A stretch of DNA of 64,000 nucleotides from an uncultured Spirochaetia bacterium (lineage in GTDB: Bacteria > Spirochaetota > Spirochaetia > SZUA-6 > Bin103), in the NCBI GenBank assembly GCA_958296075.1, contig CATQHW010000001.1, forward strand, positions 806,001 to 870,000. The letters are read 5' to 3'. Shown piece by piece: positions 8,776 through 17,565 of the stretch. The number at the start of each line of letters is the position of its first letter. The first letter of the stretch is position 1. The translations under genes and the position numbers were made by a program. The notes under the pieces are model-generated. The model was given only the letters and a program-made list of their open reading frames with translations, was not told the origin of the DNA and did not search any database.

Positions 8776-9746
8776 GCGCCCGCGACCTGCGCTTCGGCCT
8801 GATCGGCTGCGGCAACCTGGGCGCCGTGCACGCCCGCTGCGTGAGCCGGGTCGGCGGCGCGCGCTTCACCGCCTTCGCCGACGCCGTGCCGGCCGCCGCC
8901 GAGCGGTTGCTGGCCGAGCACGGCGGCGGCTACGCGACCGCCGACGTTGCCCGGCTCCTGAACGACCCCGACCTGGACGCCGTCTACATCTGCACCCATC
9001 ACGACTCGCACGCGCCGCTGGCGATCGCGGCGGCGCAGGCCGGCAAGCACGTCCTGATCGAGAAGCCGCTGTCGCTGTCGGTGGAGGAGTGCGAGGCGGT
9101 CGCCGCCGCGGTCGAGGAGGCCGGCGTGCGGCTGATGCCGGCGTTCAAGATGCGCTACTACCCGCTGCTGCGGCAGGCGCGGGACTTCATCCCGGAGCCA
9201 CAGGTGATCGTCGGCCAGATGATGGACGACCGCTGGCGCGACGACGCCTGGGCGCAGGACCCGGTGCGCGGCGGCGCCAACGTCTACAGCCAGGGCTGCC
9301 ACACCACCGACGTGATCCGCTGGATGGCGCGCAGCGAGCCGGAGCTGCTATGGGCGGCCGGCGGCGCCATGACCCATCCGGGGCATCCGCGCATCGACCA
9401 GTGCGTGGCGTCGATCCGGTTCGCCTCGGGCGCCGTGGCGAGCTGGATTCAAGGCGATGCGGCCCTGGGCCGCATGACCGGCAAGTTCTTCCTGGAGCTG
9501 TTCGGCGGCGGCCGCAGCGTGCAGCTCTACGACCGCTTCAAGGCGGCCACCTTCTATGACGGCGCGCGCGAGTGGTCGGAGCGGGTCGACGAGGAGGAGG
9601 GTTTCCTGTTGGAGAACCGCGAGTTCATCGCCGCGCTGCGCGCCGGGCGGGCGCCGGAGCTCGACGCCGCCGACGGCATCCAGGCAACGCGCATGGTGCT
9701 GGCCGCCGACCGGGCGATCCGCACCGGACAGGTGCAGCGGCTGTGA
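8772..9746 (+). CDS. Gfo/Idh/MocA family NAD(P)-dependent oxidoreductase
   Basis: A 324-residue protein. The N-terminal Rossmann domain has the dinucleotide motif GLIGCGNLGAVH and the family EKPLS motif (in VLIEKPLSLS). The C-terminal alpha/beta domain carries GANVYSQGCHTTDVIRW, which places the usual catalytic histidine. Family members oxidise or reduce sugars, inositols and sugar acids. The ATG overlaps the stop of the dioxygenase-nitrilase gene and the stop overlaps the GTG start of the AraD1/GguC-like gene, so the three form a tightly coupled catabolic operon. Confidence 0.9.
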   Translation: MSARDLRFGLIGCGNLGAVHARCVSRVGGARFTAFADAVPAAAERLLAEHGGGYATADVARLLNDPDLDAVYICTHHDSHAPLAIAAAQAGKHVLIEKPLSLSVEECEAVAAAVEEAGVRLMPAFKMRYYPLLRQARDFIPEPQVIVGQMMDDRWRDDAWAQDPVRGGANVYSQGCHTTDVIRWMARSEPELLWAAGGAMTHPGHPRIDQCVASIRFASGAVASWIQGDAALGRMTGKFFLELFGGGRSVQLYDRFKAATFYDGAREWSERVDEEEGFLLENREFIAALRAGRAPELDAADGIQATRMVLAADRAIRTGQVQRL

Positions 9747-10756
9747 ACGCCGCGCGGCTCGTCCAGTACCGGGCCGCCTCCGGTGAGCGGCGTGTCGGCG
9801 TCGCAGCCGACTGCGACCGGATCGAGGAGCTTGCCGGCGTCGGATCGATCTACGATCTGGCGGTCGCCGCGGACGCGAACGGCCGGCCGTTGCCGGCCGT
9901 GGTGGCCGGCTGCGAACGCGGCGCCGTGGTCGACTACCAGGCGCTGGTCGACGAGCGGCGCCTGCTGCCACCGATCGACCACCCCGATCCCGCCCATCTG
10001 GTCGTGTCGGGAACCGGCCTCAACCACACCGGCAGCGCCATGGCGCGCGACGCCATGCACGGCGGGTCCGGCGCCGGCGATGATTCCGGCGCGGGAGTGA
10101 CCGACTCGATCCGTATGTTCCGCTTGGGGGCCGCGGGCGGCAAGCCGCCGGCCGGCCGCATCGGCGCGGCGCCGGAGTGGTTCTACAAGGGCGACGGCGG
10201 TTGCATCGTACCGCCCGAACACGAGCTGCCGCTGCCCGGGTTCGCCGGCGACGGCGGCGAGGAGGCCGAGGCGGCGGCGATCTACCTGATCGGACGCGAC
10301 GGCCGCCCGCGCCGCGTCGGCTACGCGCTCGGCAACGAGTTCGCAGACCACGTCATCGAGCGGCAGAACTACCTCTACCTCGCCCACTCGAAGCTGCGCG
10401 CCTGCTCAATCGGTCCGGAGCTGCTGCTCGGCCCGCTGCCGGATCACGTCGAAGGCAAGGTGCGGGTGCGCCGCGGTGAAACGGTCCTCTGGCAGGCCGC
10501 GTTTCGGACCGGCGAGGCGAACATGACCCACAGCCTGGCCAACCTGGAGCATCACCTGTTCAAGTACGACCTGTTCCGTCGAGCTGGCGACGTCCACTGC
10601 CACTTTCTGGGCGCGCCGGTCCTGAGCTGCGCCCACGGGATCGAGCCGCGGGCCGGCGACCGGTTCGAGATCGAGTCCCCGCACTTCGGCCGCCCGCTGC
10701 GCAACCCGCTCGCCGCGCGGGACGAAGACCGCCTGATTACCGTCGAGCCGCTCTGA
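9743..10756 (+). CDS. AraD1/GguC-type fumarylacetoacetate hydrolase superfamily protein
   Basis: A 337-residue protein with an FAH-fold core: SGTGLNHTGSAMARDAMH, EWFYKGDG, EEAEAAAIYLIG, GNEFADHVIERQNYLYLAHSK and PLRNPL. This pattern matches the AraD1/GguC group, which includes 2-keto-3-deoxy-sugar-acid dehydratases of pentose catabolism. The acidic residues in the EEAEAA stretch are likely metal ligands. The GTG start at 9743 overlaps the preceding stop (GTGA). Its place after a Gfo/Idh/MocA dehydrogenase fits a non-phosphorylated sugar-acid route. The exact substrate is not certain. Confidence 0.8.
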   Translation: MNAARLVQYRAASGERRVGVAADCDRIEELAGVGSIYDLAVAADANGRPLPAVVAGCERGAVVDYQALVDERRLLPPIDHPDPAHLVVSGTGLNHTGSAMARDAMHGGSGAGDDSGAGVTDSIRMFRLGAAGGKPPAGRIGAAPEWFYKGDGGCIVPPEHELPLPGFAGDGGEEAEAAAIYLIGRDGRPRRVGYALGNEFADHVIERQNYLYLAHSKLRACSIGPELLLGPLPDHVEGKVRVRRGETVLWQAAFRTGEANMTHSLANLEHHLFKYDLFRRAGDVHCHFLGAPVLSCAHGIEPRAGDRFEIESPHFGRPLRNPLAARDEDRLITVEPL

Positions 10757-10812
10757 GATGACGATCGCCGGCGTTCAGCGTCAGACGTTTCATCGTTTGA
10801 CATCGCTGTTGC

Positions 10813-11319
10813 TCACCGAGCGCTCTGCGGCGGTTGCAGCAGCTCCAGCGGGATGCCGTCGAAGTCGTTGAAGTAGACGGCGAAACCGCCCTTGTTGCGG
10901 CCCGCCTCGATCGGCACCGGCGCGCTCTTGAAGCGCACGCCTCCGGCGACCAGCCGATCGTACATCGCGTGGATGTCGCCGACCGCGAACGCCAGGTGGG
11001 CGACGCCCGGCCGGTTGGTGGTGGTGTCGATCGGAGCGCCAGCCGGATGGAGATACTGCACCAGCTCCAGGTGGTGGCCGCTTACGTCGACGGGGCAGTT
11101 GGGGATGCGCAGCATGGCCACGTCCAGCGCCGCGTTCCGGTATGCCACCAGCCGCTCCGTATACGGATTGGCCTGCCTTTGCCGGTGAACCAGCTCCATG
11201 CCGATCAACCGACAATAGAAGTCGATGCTGCGGTCCAGGTCGCGGACCGTATAGCTGAAGTGCCAGAGGCCGCTTGCGACCGCGCTACCGGCCGGTGGGC
11301 CGGCCAACCCGTCGGTCAT
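10813..11319 (-). CDS. VOC (glyoxalase/bleomycin-resistance) family protein
   Basis: A 168-residue protein with two paired beta-alpha-beta-beta-beta modules typical of the vicinal oxygen chelate fold: FSYTVRDLDRSIDFYCRLIGME, then VAHLAFAVGDIHAMYDRLVAGG and FNDFDGIPLELLQ. VOC enzymes use a divalent metal for isomerisation, ring cleavage or epoxide opening. H20-region and C-terminal E residues are the probable ligands. The ATG at 11319 fits the domain boundary; a longer frame upstream is antisense to other genes. It is convergent with the AraD1/GguC-like gene and divergent from the MoxR operon. The substrate is unknown. Confidence 0.8.
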   Translation of the reverse strand: MTDGLAGPPAGSAVASGLWHFSYTVRDLDRSIDFYCRLIGMELVHRQRQANPYTERLVAYRNAALDVAMLRIPNCPVDVSGHHLELVQYLHPAGAPIDTTTNRPGVAHLAFAVGDIHAMYDRLVAGGVRFKSAPVPIEAGRNKGGFAVYFNDFDGIPLELLQPPQSAR

Positions 11320-11436
11320 GCGGCCGACGATACCTGACCTCTCCTCGCTTGCCAACGAACTCATGTTTGGTGATTCCGCCCGGCGGGACATCCGTTCGGT
11401 TTCTGTTGACGTGGCCCGTGGTATGCTGTCGATCCG

Positions 11437-12021
11437 ATGAGCAGCGCTACTTGGGGACGGTCGGCGTTCCGATCCCGCGCCACGGGACGCAGCCGGACGC
11501 GGCGCATACTGAACACGATCGGTCTGGCGGCGCTCACCGCCGGTCTGGTGCTGCTGGTGACGTTCACCTCCGGCGTCCAGGACCTGGACGAGGTGATCCT
11601 GGCGATCGGCGCCGCGGTCGCTTCGCTGGCGGCGGTGGTGGCCGTCCGCGCGGTGCAGAGCGAGATGGCCTTTCACGAGGCCCCGCGGCTGGAACGGATC
11701 CTGCACGACCAGGACGCCCGCCGGGGGCAGCCGGCGGTGCCGTCGCCGCTGGCCAAGATCGCCTCCGAGATCGAACTGGCGCAGACCAGCAAGCGCTACT
11801 ACCGGCGGGTCCTGGGTCCCCGTCTGGCGGCGGTCTCGTCCGGGCTGGTCGACCGCGCCGCCCGCGAGCGGCTTCTGGACCGCATCGAAACGATCGGCCG
11901 GCCCGGCGACGCGCCGGCTGATCGGCTGCCGGAGCGGATCACGCGCCGCGGCGTGCCGCTGGCGCAGCTCGCCGGCGTGGTGCGCGAGCTGGATCGAGCC
12001 GACGCCGGCGACATCGCCTGA
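11437..12021 (+). CDS. Hypothetical two-helix membrane protein heading the MoxR operon
   Basis: A 194-residue protein I do not recognise. Residues 1-24 are basic; two hydrophobic segments follow at about 27-47 and 53-70; the remainder is a charged, probably helical cytoplasmic tail (SEIELAQTSKRYYRR, LLDRIETIGRPG). It lies 28 bp before the MoxR gene in the same direction, so it is probably part of that membrane-linked operon. It may anchor or regulate the MoxR/DUF58 pair, but the sequence gives no direct evidence. Confidence 0.6.
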   Translation: MSSATWGRSAFRSRATGRSRTRRILNTIGLAALTAGLVLLVTFTSGVQDLDEVILAIGAAVASLAAVVAVRAVQSEMAFHEAPRLERILHDQDARRGQPAVPSPLAKIASEIELAQTSKRYYRRVLGPRLAAVSSGLVDRAARERLLDRIETIGRPGDAPADRLPERITRRGVPLAQLAGVVRELDRADAGDIA

Positions 12022-12049
12022 AACACGACAAAACGAACGGGGAGCGATC

Positions 12050-13003
12050 ATGGAACTGTCACGAGTCAGTGAGACCACACGCCGGGCGGTCGATGAGGTC
12101 GGCCGCTTCATCGTCGGCAAGGACGACGTCCTGCAGCGGATCCTGATGGGGCTGATGGCCGAAGGACACATCCTGCTGCAGGACTTTCCGGGCCTTGCCA
12201 AGACGATGATCGCGCAGTCGTTCGCGCAGGTGCTCGACATCCGCTTCACCCGCATCCAGTTCACCCCCGACCTCCTGCCCGGCGAGATCACGGGCGGTTA
12301 CGTCTACAACCAGCGCGACGCCACGTTCGATTTCCGCAAGGGACCGGTCTTCGCCAACCTGCTGCTCGGCGACGAGATCAACCGCGCGACGCCCAAGACC
12401 CAGTCGGCGCTGCTGGAGGCGATGCAGGAGCGGCAGGTGACGGTAGAGGGCGAGCGCTTCGCGATCGAGAAGCCGTTCGTGGTCATCGCCACGCAGAACC
12501 CCGTCGAGTTCGAGGGCACCTACCCGCTGCCGGAGGCGCAGCTCGACCGTTTCATCATGCGCACCAGCATCGGCTACCCGAGCGCCGAGGACGAATACGA
12601 GATCCTGCGGCGCCGCCAGGAGCGCAAGGAGGACACGGTCGCGCTCAAGCCGATCGTCTCCAAGGCGGAGCTGCTGGCCATGCAGACGGCGCTGGAGGAG
12701 GTGCACGTCTCCGAGCCGATCGGCAAGTACATCGTCGACCTGACGCGGGCGACGCGCGAGGACTCCAAGGTGCAGGTCGGCGCTTCGCCGCGCGGCGTCT
12801 ACGCGCTGTTCAAGCTGGCGCGCGCGCACGCGGTCCTCGACGGCCGCGACTTCGTGACCCCGGAGGACGTCAAGGAAGTGGCGGTGATCGCCTTGGCCCA
12901 CCGCATCGTGATGAAGCCGGAGTACTGGGTGCGCGGCATCTCCGACGAGTCGATCGTCCAGGACGCGATGAACGAGGTACCCACGCCGCAAGCCGACGCG
13001 TGA
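12050..13003 (+). CDS. MoxR-family AAA+ ATPase
   Basis: A 317-residue AAA+ protein. The P-loop reads LQDFPGLAKT (a common MoxR variant of Walker A), the Walker B region LLLGDEINRATPKTQSALLEAM, and sensor 1 VVIATQNPVEFEGTYPLPEAQLDRF is highly typical of MoxR. The C-terminal lid follows. MoxR proteins act as chaperone-like ATPases that mature or activate partner complexes, usually with DUF58 and VWA proteins. GGGGAG precedes ATG 12050. Its stop overlaps the GTG start of the DUF58 gene, as in many MoxR operons. Confidence 0.92.
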   Translation: MELSRVSETTRRAVDEVGRFIVGKDDVLQRILMGLMAEGHILLQDFPGLAKTMIAQSFAQVLDIRFTRIQFTPDLLPGEITGGYVYNQRDATFDFRKGPVFANLLLGDEINRATPKTQSALLEAMQERQVTVEGERFAIEKPFVVIATQNPVEFEGTYPLPEAQLDRFIMRTSIGYPSAEDEYEILRRRQERKEDTVALKPIVSKAELLAMQTALEEVHVSEPIGKYIVDLTRATREDSKVQVGASPRGVYALFKLARAHAVLDGRDFVTPEDVKEVAVIALAHRIVMKPEYWVRGISDESIVQDAMNEVPTPQADA

Positions 13004-14277
13004 CCAAGCACTTCGGAGCGCGCTTCGTCTCCTACCTGGCGCTGACCCTGGTCAGCCTGGTGTTCGCGGCGCTGTTGCGGCGCATCGAGTTGGTGATGAT
13101 CGGCACCACCTTCGCGGTCGCGATCGTCGCCGCGCTGCTCGGCGACCGCATGCCGCGCCTGCGGTTCAGCCACAGCATCTCGCGGCTGACCATGTTCGAG
13201 GGGGACGAGGTCGACGTCGAGTTCACCGTCCACGCCGGCACCGCGGTGCCGATCGCGGAAGTGGTGGATCCGCTGCCGGCCGGCGCGTCGCTGATCTCGG
13301 GGCGCAACGACGTCGTCGTCTCGCTCGGCCCCGGACAGACCGAAACGTGTCGATACCGGCTGCGCATCGACCGGCGCGCCCGCTTCACGCAGGGCCGGCT
13401 GTTCCACCGTGCCTATGCCGGCTCCGGCATGATCCTGTGGGAGGCGGAGTGGAGCGATCCCAAGATCTGCACCGCCTACCCGCGCGTCGATTCGGTCAGC
13501 CGCCCGATCCGGCCGTTCCACACGCAGGTGAACGTCGGCAACTACCCCTCGCGCGAAGCGTCCGAGGGGTTGGAGTTCGCCAGCCTGCGCGAATACGTAC
13601 CGGGCGACCGGTTGCGCACCGTCAACTGGCGCGCGACGCAGCGCACCGGCCGCATGTACGTCAACGAGTACACGCGCGAGCGCAACGCCGACGTCGTGCT
13701 GCTGCTCGATGCATTCGAGGATGCCGGCGCGTTCGGCTCGACCGTGCTCGACCAGGCGACCCGCATCATCGCGTCGCTGGCGCGCTACTTCCTGGCCGGC
13801 AACAACCGCGTGGGCTGCATCGAGCTGTCCGGACTGCTGCGCTGGGTGAGCCCCAACCTCGGCACCCGCCAGCAGTACCGGATATTGGAGTTCCTCACCG
13901 ACGTACGCGCGCGGGAGAGCGACGTAGACCGCGACATCACCAAGGTGCCCCGGCAGATCCTGCCAGCGCAAGCGCTGATCGCCGCGTTCACGCCGCTGAT
14001 CGACGTGCGGTTCACCGACACGCTGCTCAACCTGGCCAGCCGCCGGTACGACGTCGCGGCCGTCGTGATCAATCCGGCGCTGGCGCTGGCCCCGGTCTAC
14101 GGCGCTACGCCGAGCGAGGCGGCGGCGGTGCCGCTGTGGCGCCTGGAGACCGACAGCGCGTCGCGCCAGCTCGCCGCGGCCGGCGTTCCGATCATCCGGC
14201 TGGAGCCGGACGAGCCGGTCGAGTTGCTGGCGTCCCGGATCGACGCCCTGCGACGCCGCCGGCTGTTGCTGCAGTGA
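13000..14277 (+). CDS. DUF58 domain membrane protein
   Basis: A 425-residue protein with a hydrophobic N-terminal hairpin (about 11-26 and 31-47), an immunoglobulin-like segment (about 60-130) and the DUF58 signature LREYVPGDRLRTVNWRATQRTGRMYVNEY near residues 195-225. The part that follows (VVLLLDAFEDAG) is a VWA-like fold carrying DxxED rather than a classical MIDAS DxSxS. DUF58 proteins are standard partners of MoxR ATPases at the membrane. The GTG start overlaps the moxR stop (GTGA), and its own stop overlaps the next start. Confidence 0.88.
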   Translation: MTKHFGARFVSYLALTLVSLVFAALLRRIELVMIGTTFAVAIVAALLGDRMPRLRFSHSISRLTMFEGDEVDVEFTVHAGTAVPIAEVVDPLPAGASLISGRNDVVVSLGPGQTETCRYRLRIDRRARFTQGRLFHRAYAGSGMILWEAEWSDPKICTAYPRVDSVSRPIRPFHTQVNVGNYPSREASEGLEFASLREYVPGDRLRTVNWRATQRTGRMYVNEYTRERNADVVLLLDAFEDAGAFGSTVLDQATRIIASLARYFLAGNNRVGCIELSGLLRWVSPNLGTRQQYRILEFLTDVRARESDVDRDITKVPRQILPAQALIAAFTPLIDVRFTDTLLNLASRRYDVAAVVINPALALAPVYGATPSEAAAVPLWRLETDSASRQLAAAGVPIIRLEPDEPVELLASRIDALRRRRLLLQ

Positions 14278-14828
14278 CCCGGCTGGTCCTGATCGGCCTG
14301 CCGCTGGCGCTAGGGGCGTGGAACCTGGCGCTGGCCGGCATTACCCTGGGCACGGTGCTGGCGTCCCTGGCCGGGGTGGCGGCGGTCGTCTACGGCGCTC
14401 AGCAGCATCGATCGGGCTACGTCACCGCCGGCGTGTTCGCGTTGCTGGTGGCGCACGCGGGCGCGCTGGTGACCGCCGGCGCACCGGTGCAGGTGTGGCC
14501 CGGCCTGGCCTACGGTCTGGGGCTGCTCGTCATCATGGAGGCGTCCTTCGATCACCTGACCATCCTGCGCGGCCGCGCCGCCGGCAGCCGCTACGCCGTG
14601 CGGCGCAGTTATCTGATCCGGGTCGGCGCGGCAACGGTTGCCGCCGGCTTCGCGGTCGCCGTGCTGGGCGTGGGATACGCGCCGCGGTTGGCGGACCAAT
14701 CGGCGCCGGCGATCTTCTGGATCGGCGGTCTGAGCGTGGTCGTCCTGTCGGCGGCGGCGCTCACGCTGCTGCGCTTCTGGCTGAAGGAGCGCTCCTCCCC
14801 GGATGCCGACAGCGGCGGCAAAACGTAG
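14274..14828 (+). CDS. Hypothetical polytopic membrane protein of the MoxR operon
   Basis: A 184-residue, strongly hydrophobic protein with about six predicted membrane segments (roughly 2-20, 22-40, 49-66, 76-92, 115-138 and 148-170) and a short charged tail. The GTG at 14274 overlaps the stop of the DUF58 gene, which supports translation coupling and fixes the start. I do not recognise a named family. Its position suggests a membrane component of the MoxR/DUF58 complex. Confidence 0.65.
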   Translation: MTRLVLIGLPLALGAWNLALAGITLGTVLASLAGVAAVVYGAQQHRSGYVTAGVFALLVAHAGALVTAGAPVQVWPGLAYGLGLLVIMEASFDHLTILRGRAAGSRYAVRRSYLIRVGAATVAAGFAVAVLGVGYAPRLADQSAPAIFWIGGLSVVVLSAAALTLLRFWLKERSSPDADSGGKT

Positions 14829-14885
14829 TAGACTCTCCGCGTTCGGCGGGTCTGGCGACCCGCGGGGACGTGGAGGGGAACGATC

Positions 14886-15662
14886 ATGCGGAGGACGATG
14901 CACAGGCGTTCGGCTTGGTTGGCAGCGGCGTCTCTGTCGCTGGCGTTGTCGGGAGCTGCCATGGCGCAGGAGAGCCCACAGCAGGAGCTGCTCGCGGCGT
15001 TCTACGGGCCGCCCGACTTGACCATGCTCACCTACTACAGCGCCGGCTGGACCCATCTGGCGTTCGACCAGGAGTACCCCAACCTCCTGCGTAGACTGGA
15101 CCAGAGCGCGGACCCGCCCCGGAACAGCTTCTCGCATGGCTGGGGAGCCCTGATCACCTACGGACAGTTCGTCGCGGTGCTGGAGACCAGCCATGCGGGC
15201 TCCTCCAGCACCGCGAACATGCGGTCCGTAGAGCTGTCCACCGACGATCTTTCGTTGCAACTCGGCTACGCGCCGATCAAGCTGCCGGCGGCGATCGGCT
15301 TCGTCACGGCCGGCGCCGGCATGAAGACGGTGGGGTTGCGCGGCTATCCGAAGGCTCCGGGCGACTTCGACACCGTGGTCGTCCAGCGCGACTCCGAATC
15401 ATTCTCGATCAGCTCGAACACGCTGGTGCTCAAGGCGTCGGCCGGGTTCGAACTCGCCGTCCTGCCGCCCGGTGATCCGTGGGGCCTGCACGCCGGCATC
15501 ATCGCCGGGGTCGCCTACGTGCCCCTGAAGACGCAGTATCGGCTGTTCGGCGGCGCCGGTCTGCTCGACGGCGCGCCGATGATCACCGGCCAGGACCACC
15601 CCAAGCTCACCCCCTGGTCGTTCAGCGTCAGCCTGCTCCTGGGGGTCGGTGGCGGGCTGTAG
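14886..15662 (+). CDS. Secreted protein, probably outer-membrane beta-barrel
   Basis: A 258-residue protein with a clear signal peptide (basic MHRR, hydrophobic core, cleavage near AMAQE at about residue 22). The mature part alternates polar and non-polar residues in short strands (GALITYGQFVAVLETSH, LSLQLGYAPIKL, AGFELAVLPPG, GIIAGVAYVPL) and ends with SVSLLLGVGGGL, which is consistent with a small outer-membrane barrel. GGAGGGG precedes the ATG. It begins 57 bp after the MoxR-operon membrane protein and may be co-transcribed. No family name can be given. Confidence 0.6.
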   Translation: MRRTMHRRSAWLAAASLSLALSGAAMAQESPQQELLAAFYGPPDLTMLTYYSAGWTHLAFDQEYPNLLRRLDQSADPPRNSFSHGWGALITYGQFVAVLETSHAGSSSTANMRSVELSTDDLSLQLGYAPIKLPAAIGFVTAGAGMKTVGLRGYPKAPGDFDTVVVQRDSESFSISSNTLVLKASAGFELAVLPPGDPWGLHAGIIAGVAYVPLKTQYRLFGGAGLLDGAPMITGQDHPKLTPWSFSVSLLLGVGGGL

Positions 15663-15689
15663 CGTCCGCCGGCGGCAGGCGGCGCCCCG

Positions 15690-16040
15690 GTGATCGACGC
15701 GATCATTGGCTGGATCGACGGTTTGGCGACGTCGATCCGCGAACGCCACGCGGTCAATCCCTACTTGTTCCTGGCGCTGTCGGTGGTCTGCGGTCCGCTG
15801 TTCTACTACTCGCTGTACCGCATGGCGCGCGCGTTCAAGGACGACCGCCGGTCGGTCGCCCGCTGGAGCCTGCTCTTTCTGGCGGCCACGGTGATCCCCT
15901 ACCTGTACGTGCTGATCTTCGGGCGCAACCTCCCGTGGTGGGTGTACGGCGTACTGGCGGCGGCGATCGGATGGGGCGTCTATCAGCTCGCCGGCAAGCT
16001 GCGGGCCGGCCGAAGCGGATCGACGTCGGTCAGACCCTGA
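15690..16040 (+). CDS. Small hypothetical membrane protein (three helices)
   Basis: A 116-residue protein starting at GTG 15690, 27 bp after the barrel-like protein. Hydrophobic segments lie at about 24-42, 60-78 and 84-102, with basic loops (KDDRRSVAR, KLRAGRSG). No motif is recognisable. The last 11 bp overlap the end of the convergent amidohydrolase gene. Codon use and coupling to the upstream gene make it a likely real gene of unknown role. Confidence 0.55.
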   Translation: MIDAIIGWIDGLATSIRERHAVNPYLFLALSVVCGPLFYYSLYRMARAFKDDRRSVARWSLLFLAATVIPYLYVLIFGRNLPWWVYGVLAAAIGWGVYQLAGKLRAGRSGSTSVRP

Positions 16041-16749
16041 GCAGCCGGGCCGCGTTCTCGCCGAGCACCTTGCGCTTGGCGGCCTCGCCAATGTCGGCGG
16101 TGAGCACCTTGGCGATCTGGCTGCGCGGGTCCATGAGGGGAATGTCGGAGCCGAACAGCACCCGGTCCTCGCCTCCCTCGGCGACCAGCTCTTCGATCAC
16201 CCCAGGGGTGCGGAAGGTGGAGCAGGTCTCGAGGTAGACGTTCGGATACGCCCGCGCGGCGGCGAGCGCCTGGCCGCGGTACGGCTGCACGTTGCCGGTA
16301 TGACCGGCGACGAAGCGCGCGCCGGGGAACAGCGGGGCGACGGCTGCCAGATACTTGGGCTCAGCCTGCCATTCCCGGCCGGTATGGCTGATCACCGCCA
16401 GCCCCCGTTCGTCCGCGAAGCGGTAGATGGGCCAGTAGCGCTCGTCGTCCAGCGGCCACGGCGCGTAGGGCGGGTAGATCTTGATCGCGACCATGCCCAG
16501 ATCGTCGAACGCGCGGCGCAGTTCGGCGGTGATCTCCGCTTCCGGCACGTGCGGCGACACGAACGCGAAGCCCAGGAAGCGGTCCGGATGGGCCGCGCAG
16601 AAGGCGGCGGTCTGGTCGTTGGCCCGAGTGCCGGTGGGATGGAAGATGTTGAACAGACACGACCGGTCGACGCCCGCGCCGTCCATGGCCCGCAGCATCG
16701 CCTCCGCCGTGGCATCCATGCCGGTGTGGCCGTGGAAGTCGATTATCAT
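16030..16749 (-). CDS. Amidohydrolase-family (TIM-barrel, COG2159-like) protein B
   Basis: A 239-residue protein from ATG 16749. It begins with MIIDFHGHTGMD, the HxH metal motif of the amidohydrolase superfamily on strand 1, then has a strand with ISHTGREW, FVAGHTGNV and the late aspartate LFGSDIPLMDPR near residue 200. These are the expected metal and catalytic positions of the COG2159 group, which includes decarboxylases and lactone or amide hydrolases. The start overlaps the stop of the upstream paralogue by four bases (ATGA). The two genes probably form a unit. Confidence 0.85.
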   Translation of the reverse strand: MIIDFHGHTGMDATAEAMLRAMDGAGVDRSCLFNIFHPTGTRANDQTAAFCAAHPDRFLGFAFVSPHVPEAEITAELRRAFDDLGMVAIKIYPPYAPWPLDDERYWPIYRFADERGLAVISHTGREWQAEPKYLAAVAPLFPGARFVAGHTGNVQPYRGQALAAARAYPNVYLETCSTFRTPGVIEELVAEGGEDRVLFGSDIPLMDPRSQIAKVLTADIGEAAKRKVLGENAARLLRV

Positions 16750-17492
16750 GGGGCGATTCCCAGCAGTCCTTGCAGGCTCCCGCCGAGCACCGCCGCGCGG
16801 TCGGCGTCCGACAGGTCGATGGTGCGCAGGTAGTGGACCATCGTGCCCATCGCGTAGCGCGGGTACCACGATCCGTAGAGCAACCGCGCGGCGCCGAATT
16901 CGCCGCACAGCATCTCCACGCCGCCCAGCGGCTCGTAACGGCTGAGTTCCAGGTGCATGCCGTCGACCGCGCGCAGCATGGCCGGCACGAAGATCGCGTG
17001 GGTGGGATGGGCGCCGACCAGGATACTGCGCAGGCGTGGAAACGCCTGCAGCGTACGCACGATGGCGTCCGGGTCCAACTCCGGCAGCTCGATCACCGCC
17101 GGCGCGCCGATCTCCGCCAGCCACGTAAGCAGCTCGCCGTACAGCCACGGATGAAACGGCGACATCACCCGTTCGCCTGCGCAAATCCGCACGCAGGTCA
17201 GATCGCCGGCTGCGTGACGCCGCTCCAGGCGCTCGATCGACGTGCGCACCGGCAATCCCGTCCACTGCGGCAGCAGACGCTCATTACGCCACTCGTCCAA
17301 CTCGTCATCGGTCACGGTGCCGTCCACCAGCGGCTGGTGGCTGTTGGCGTGGTAGATCAGCGCTCGGCCGACGCCGTGCCGGTCCATCTCGGCCAGGAGC
17401 TGCTCGCGGTCGCGGAGCGGCGACAGACCGTCCCTGGTGTCGCCCACGGCGACGTTGGCGTCGAAGACCGCGGGGCGCGTGGTGTGCTGCAC
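16746..17492 (-). CDS. Amidohydrolase-like protein A, with degenerate metal motifs
   Basis: A 248-residue relative of the downstream amidohydrolase. The strand-1 motif is FDANVAVGD instead of HxH, and the late aspartate motif is replaced by LLYGSWYPRYAMG, so the metal site seems lost, although LVGAHPTHAIF remains. It may be a non-catalytic partner or use a different centre. The GTG start is at 17492. Its stop overlaps the ATG of the second gene, suggesting fixed stoichiometry, as in a heteromeric complex. Confidence 0.7.
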   Translation of the reverse strand: MQHTTRPAVFDANVAVGDTRDGLSPLRDREQLLAEMDRHGVGRALIYHANSHQPLVDGTVTDDELDEWRNERLLPQWTGLPVRTSIERLERRHAAGDLTCVRICAGERVMSPFHPWLYGELLTWLAEIGAPAVIELPELDPDAIVRTLQAFPRLRSILVGAHPTHAIFVPAMLRAVDGMHLELSRYEPLGGVEMLCGEFGAARLLYGSWYPRYAMGTMVHYLRTIDLSDADRAAVLGGSLQGLLGIAP

Positions 17493-17565
17493 GTTCGACG
17501 TTCATGTTAGCAGATCGGCGCGCGGCGGTCTGCGCCGTGCTACGCTCGCCCCGAGGAACTTGTTG

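Noticed and set aside
10757..10812. Terminator between the convergent AraD1/GguC and VOC genes
   Set aside because: No convincing stem-loop with a T tract on either strand.
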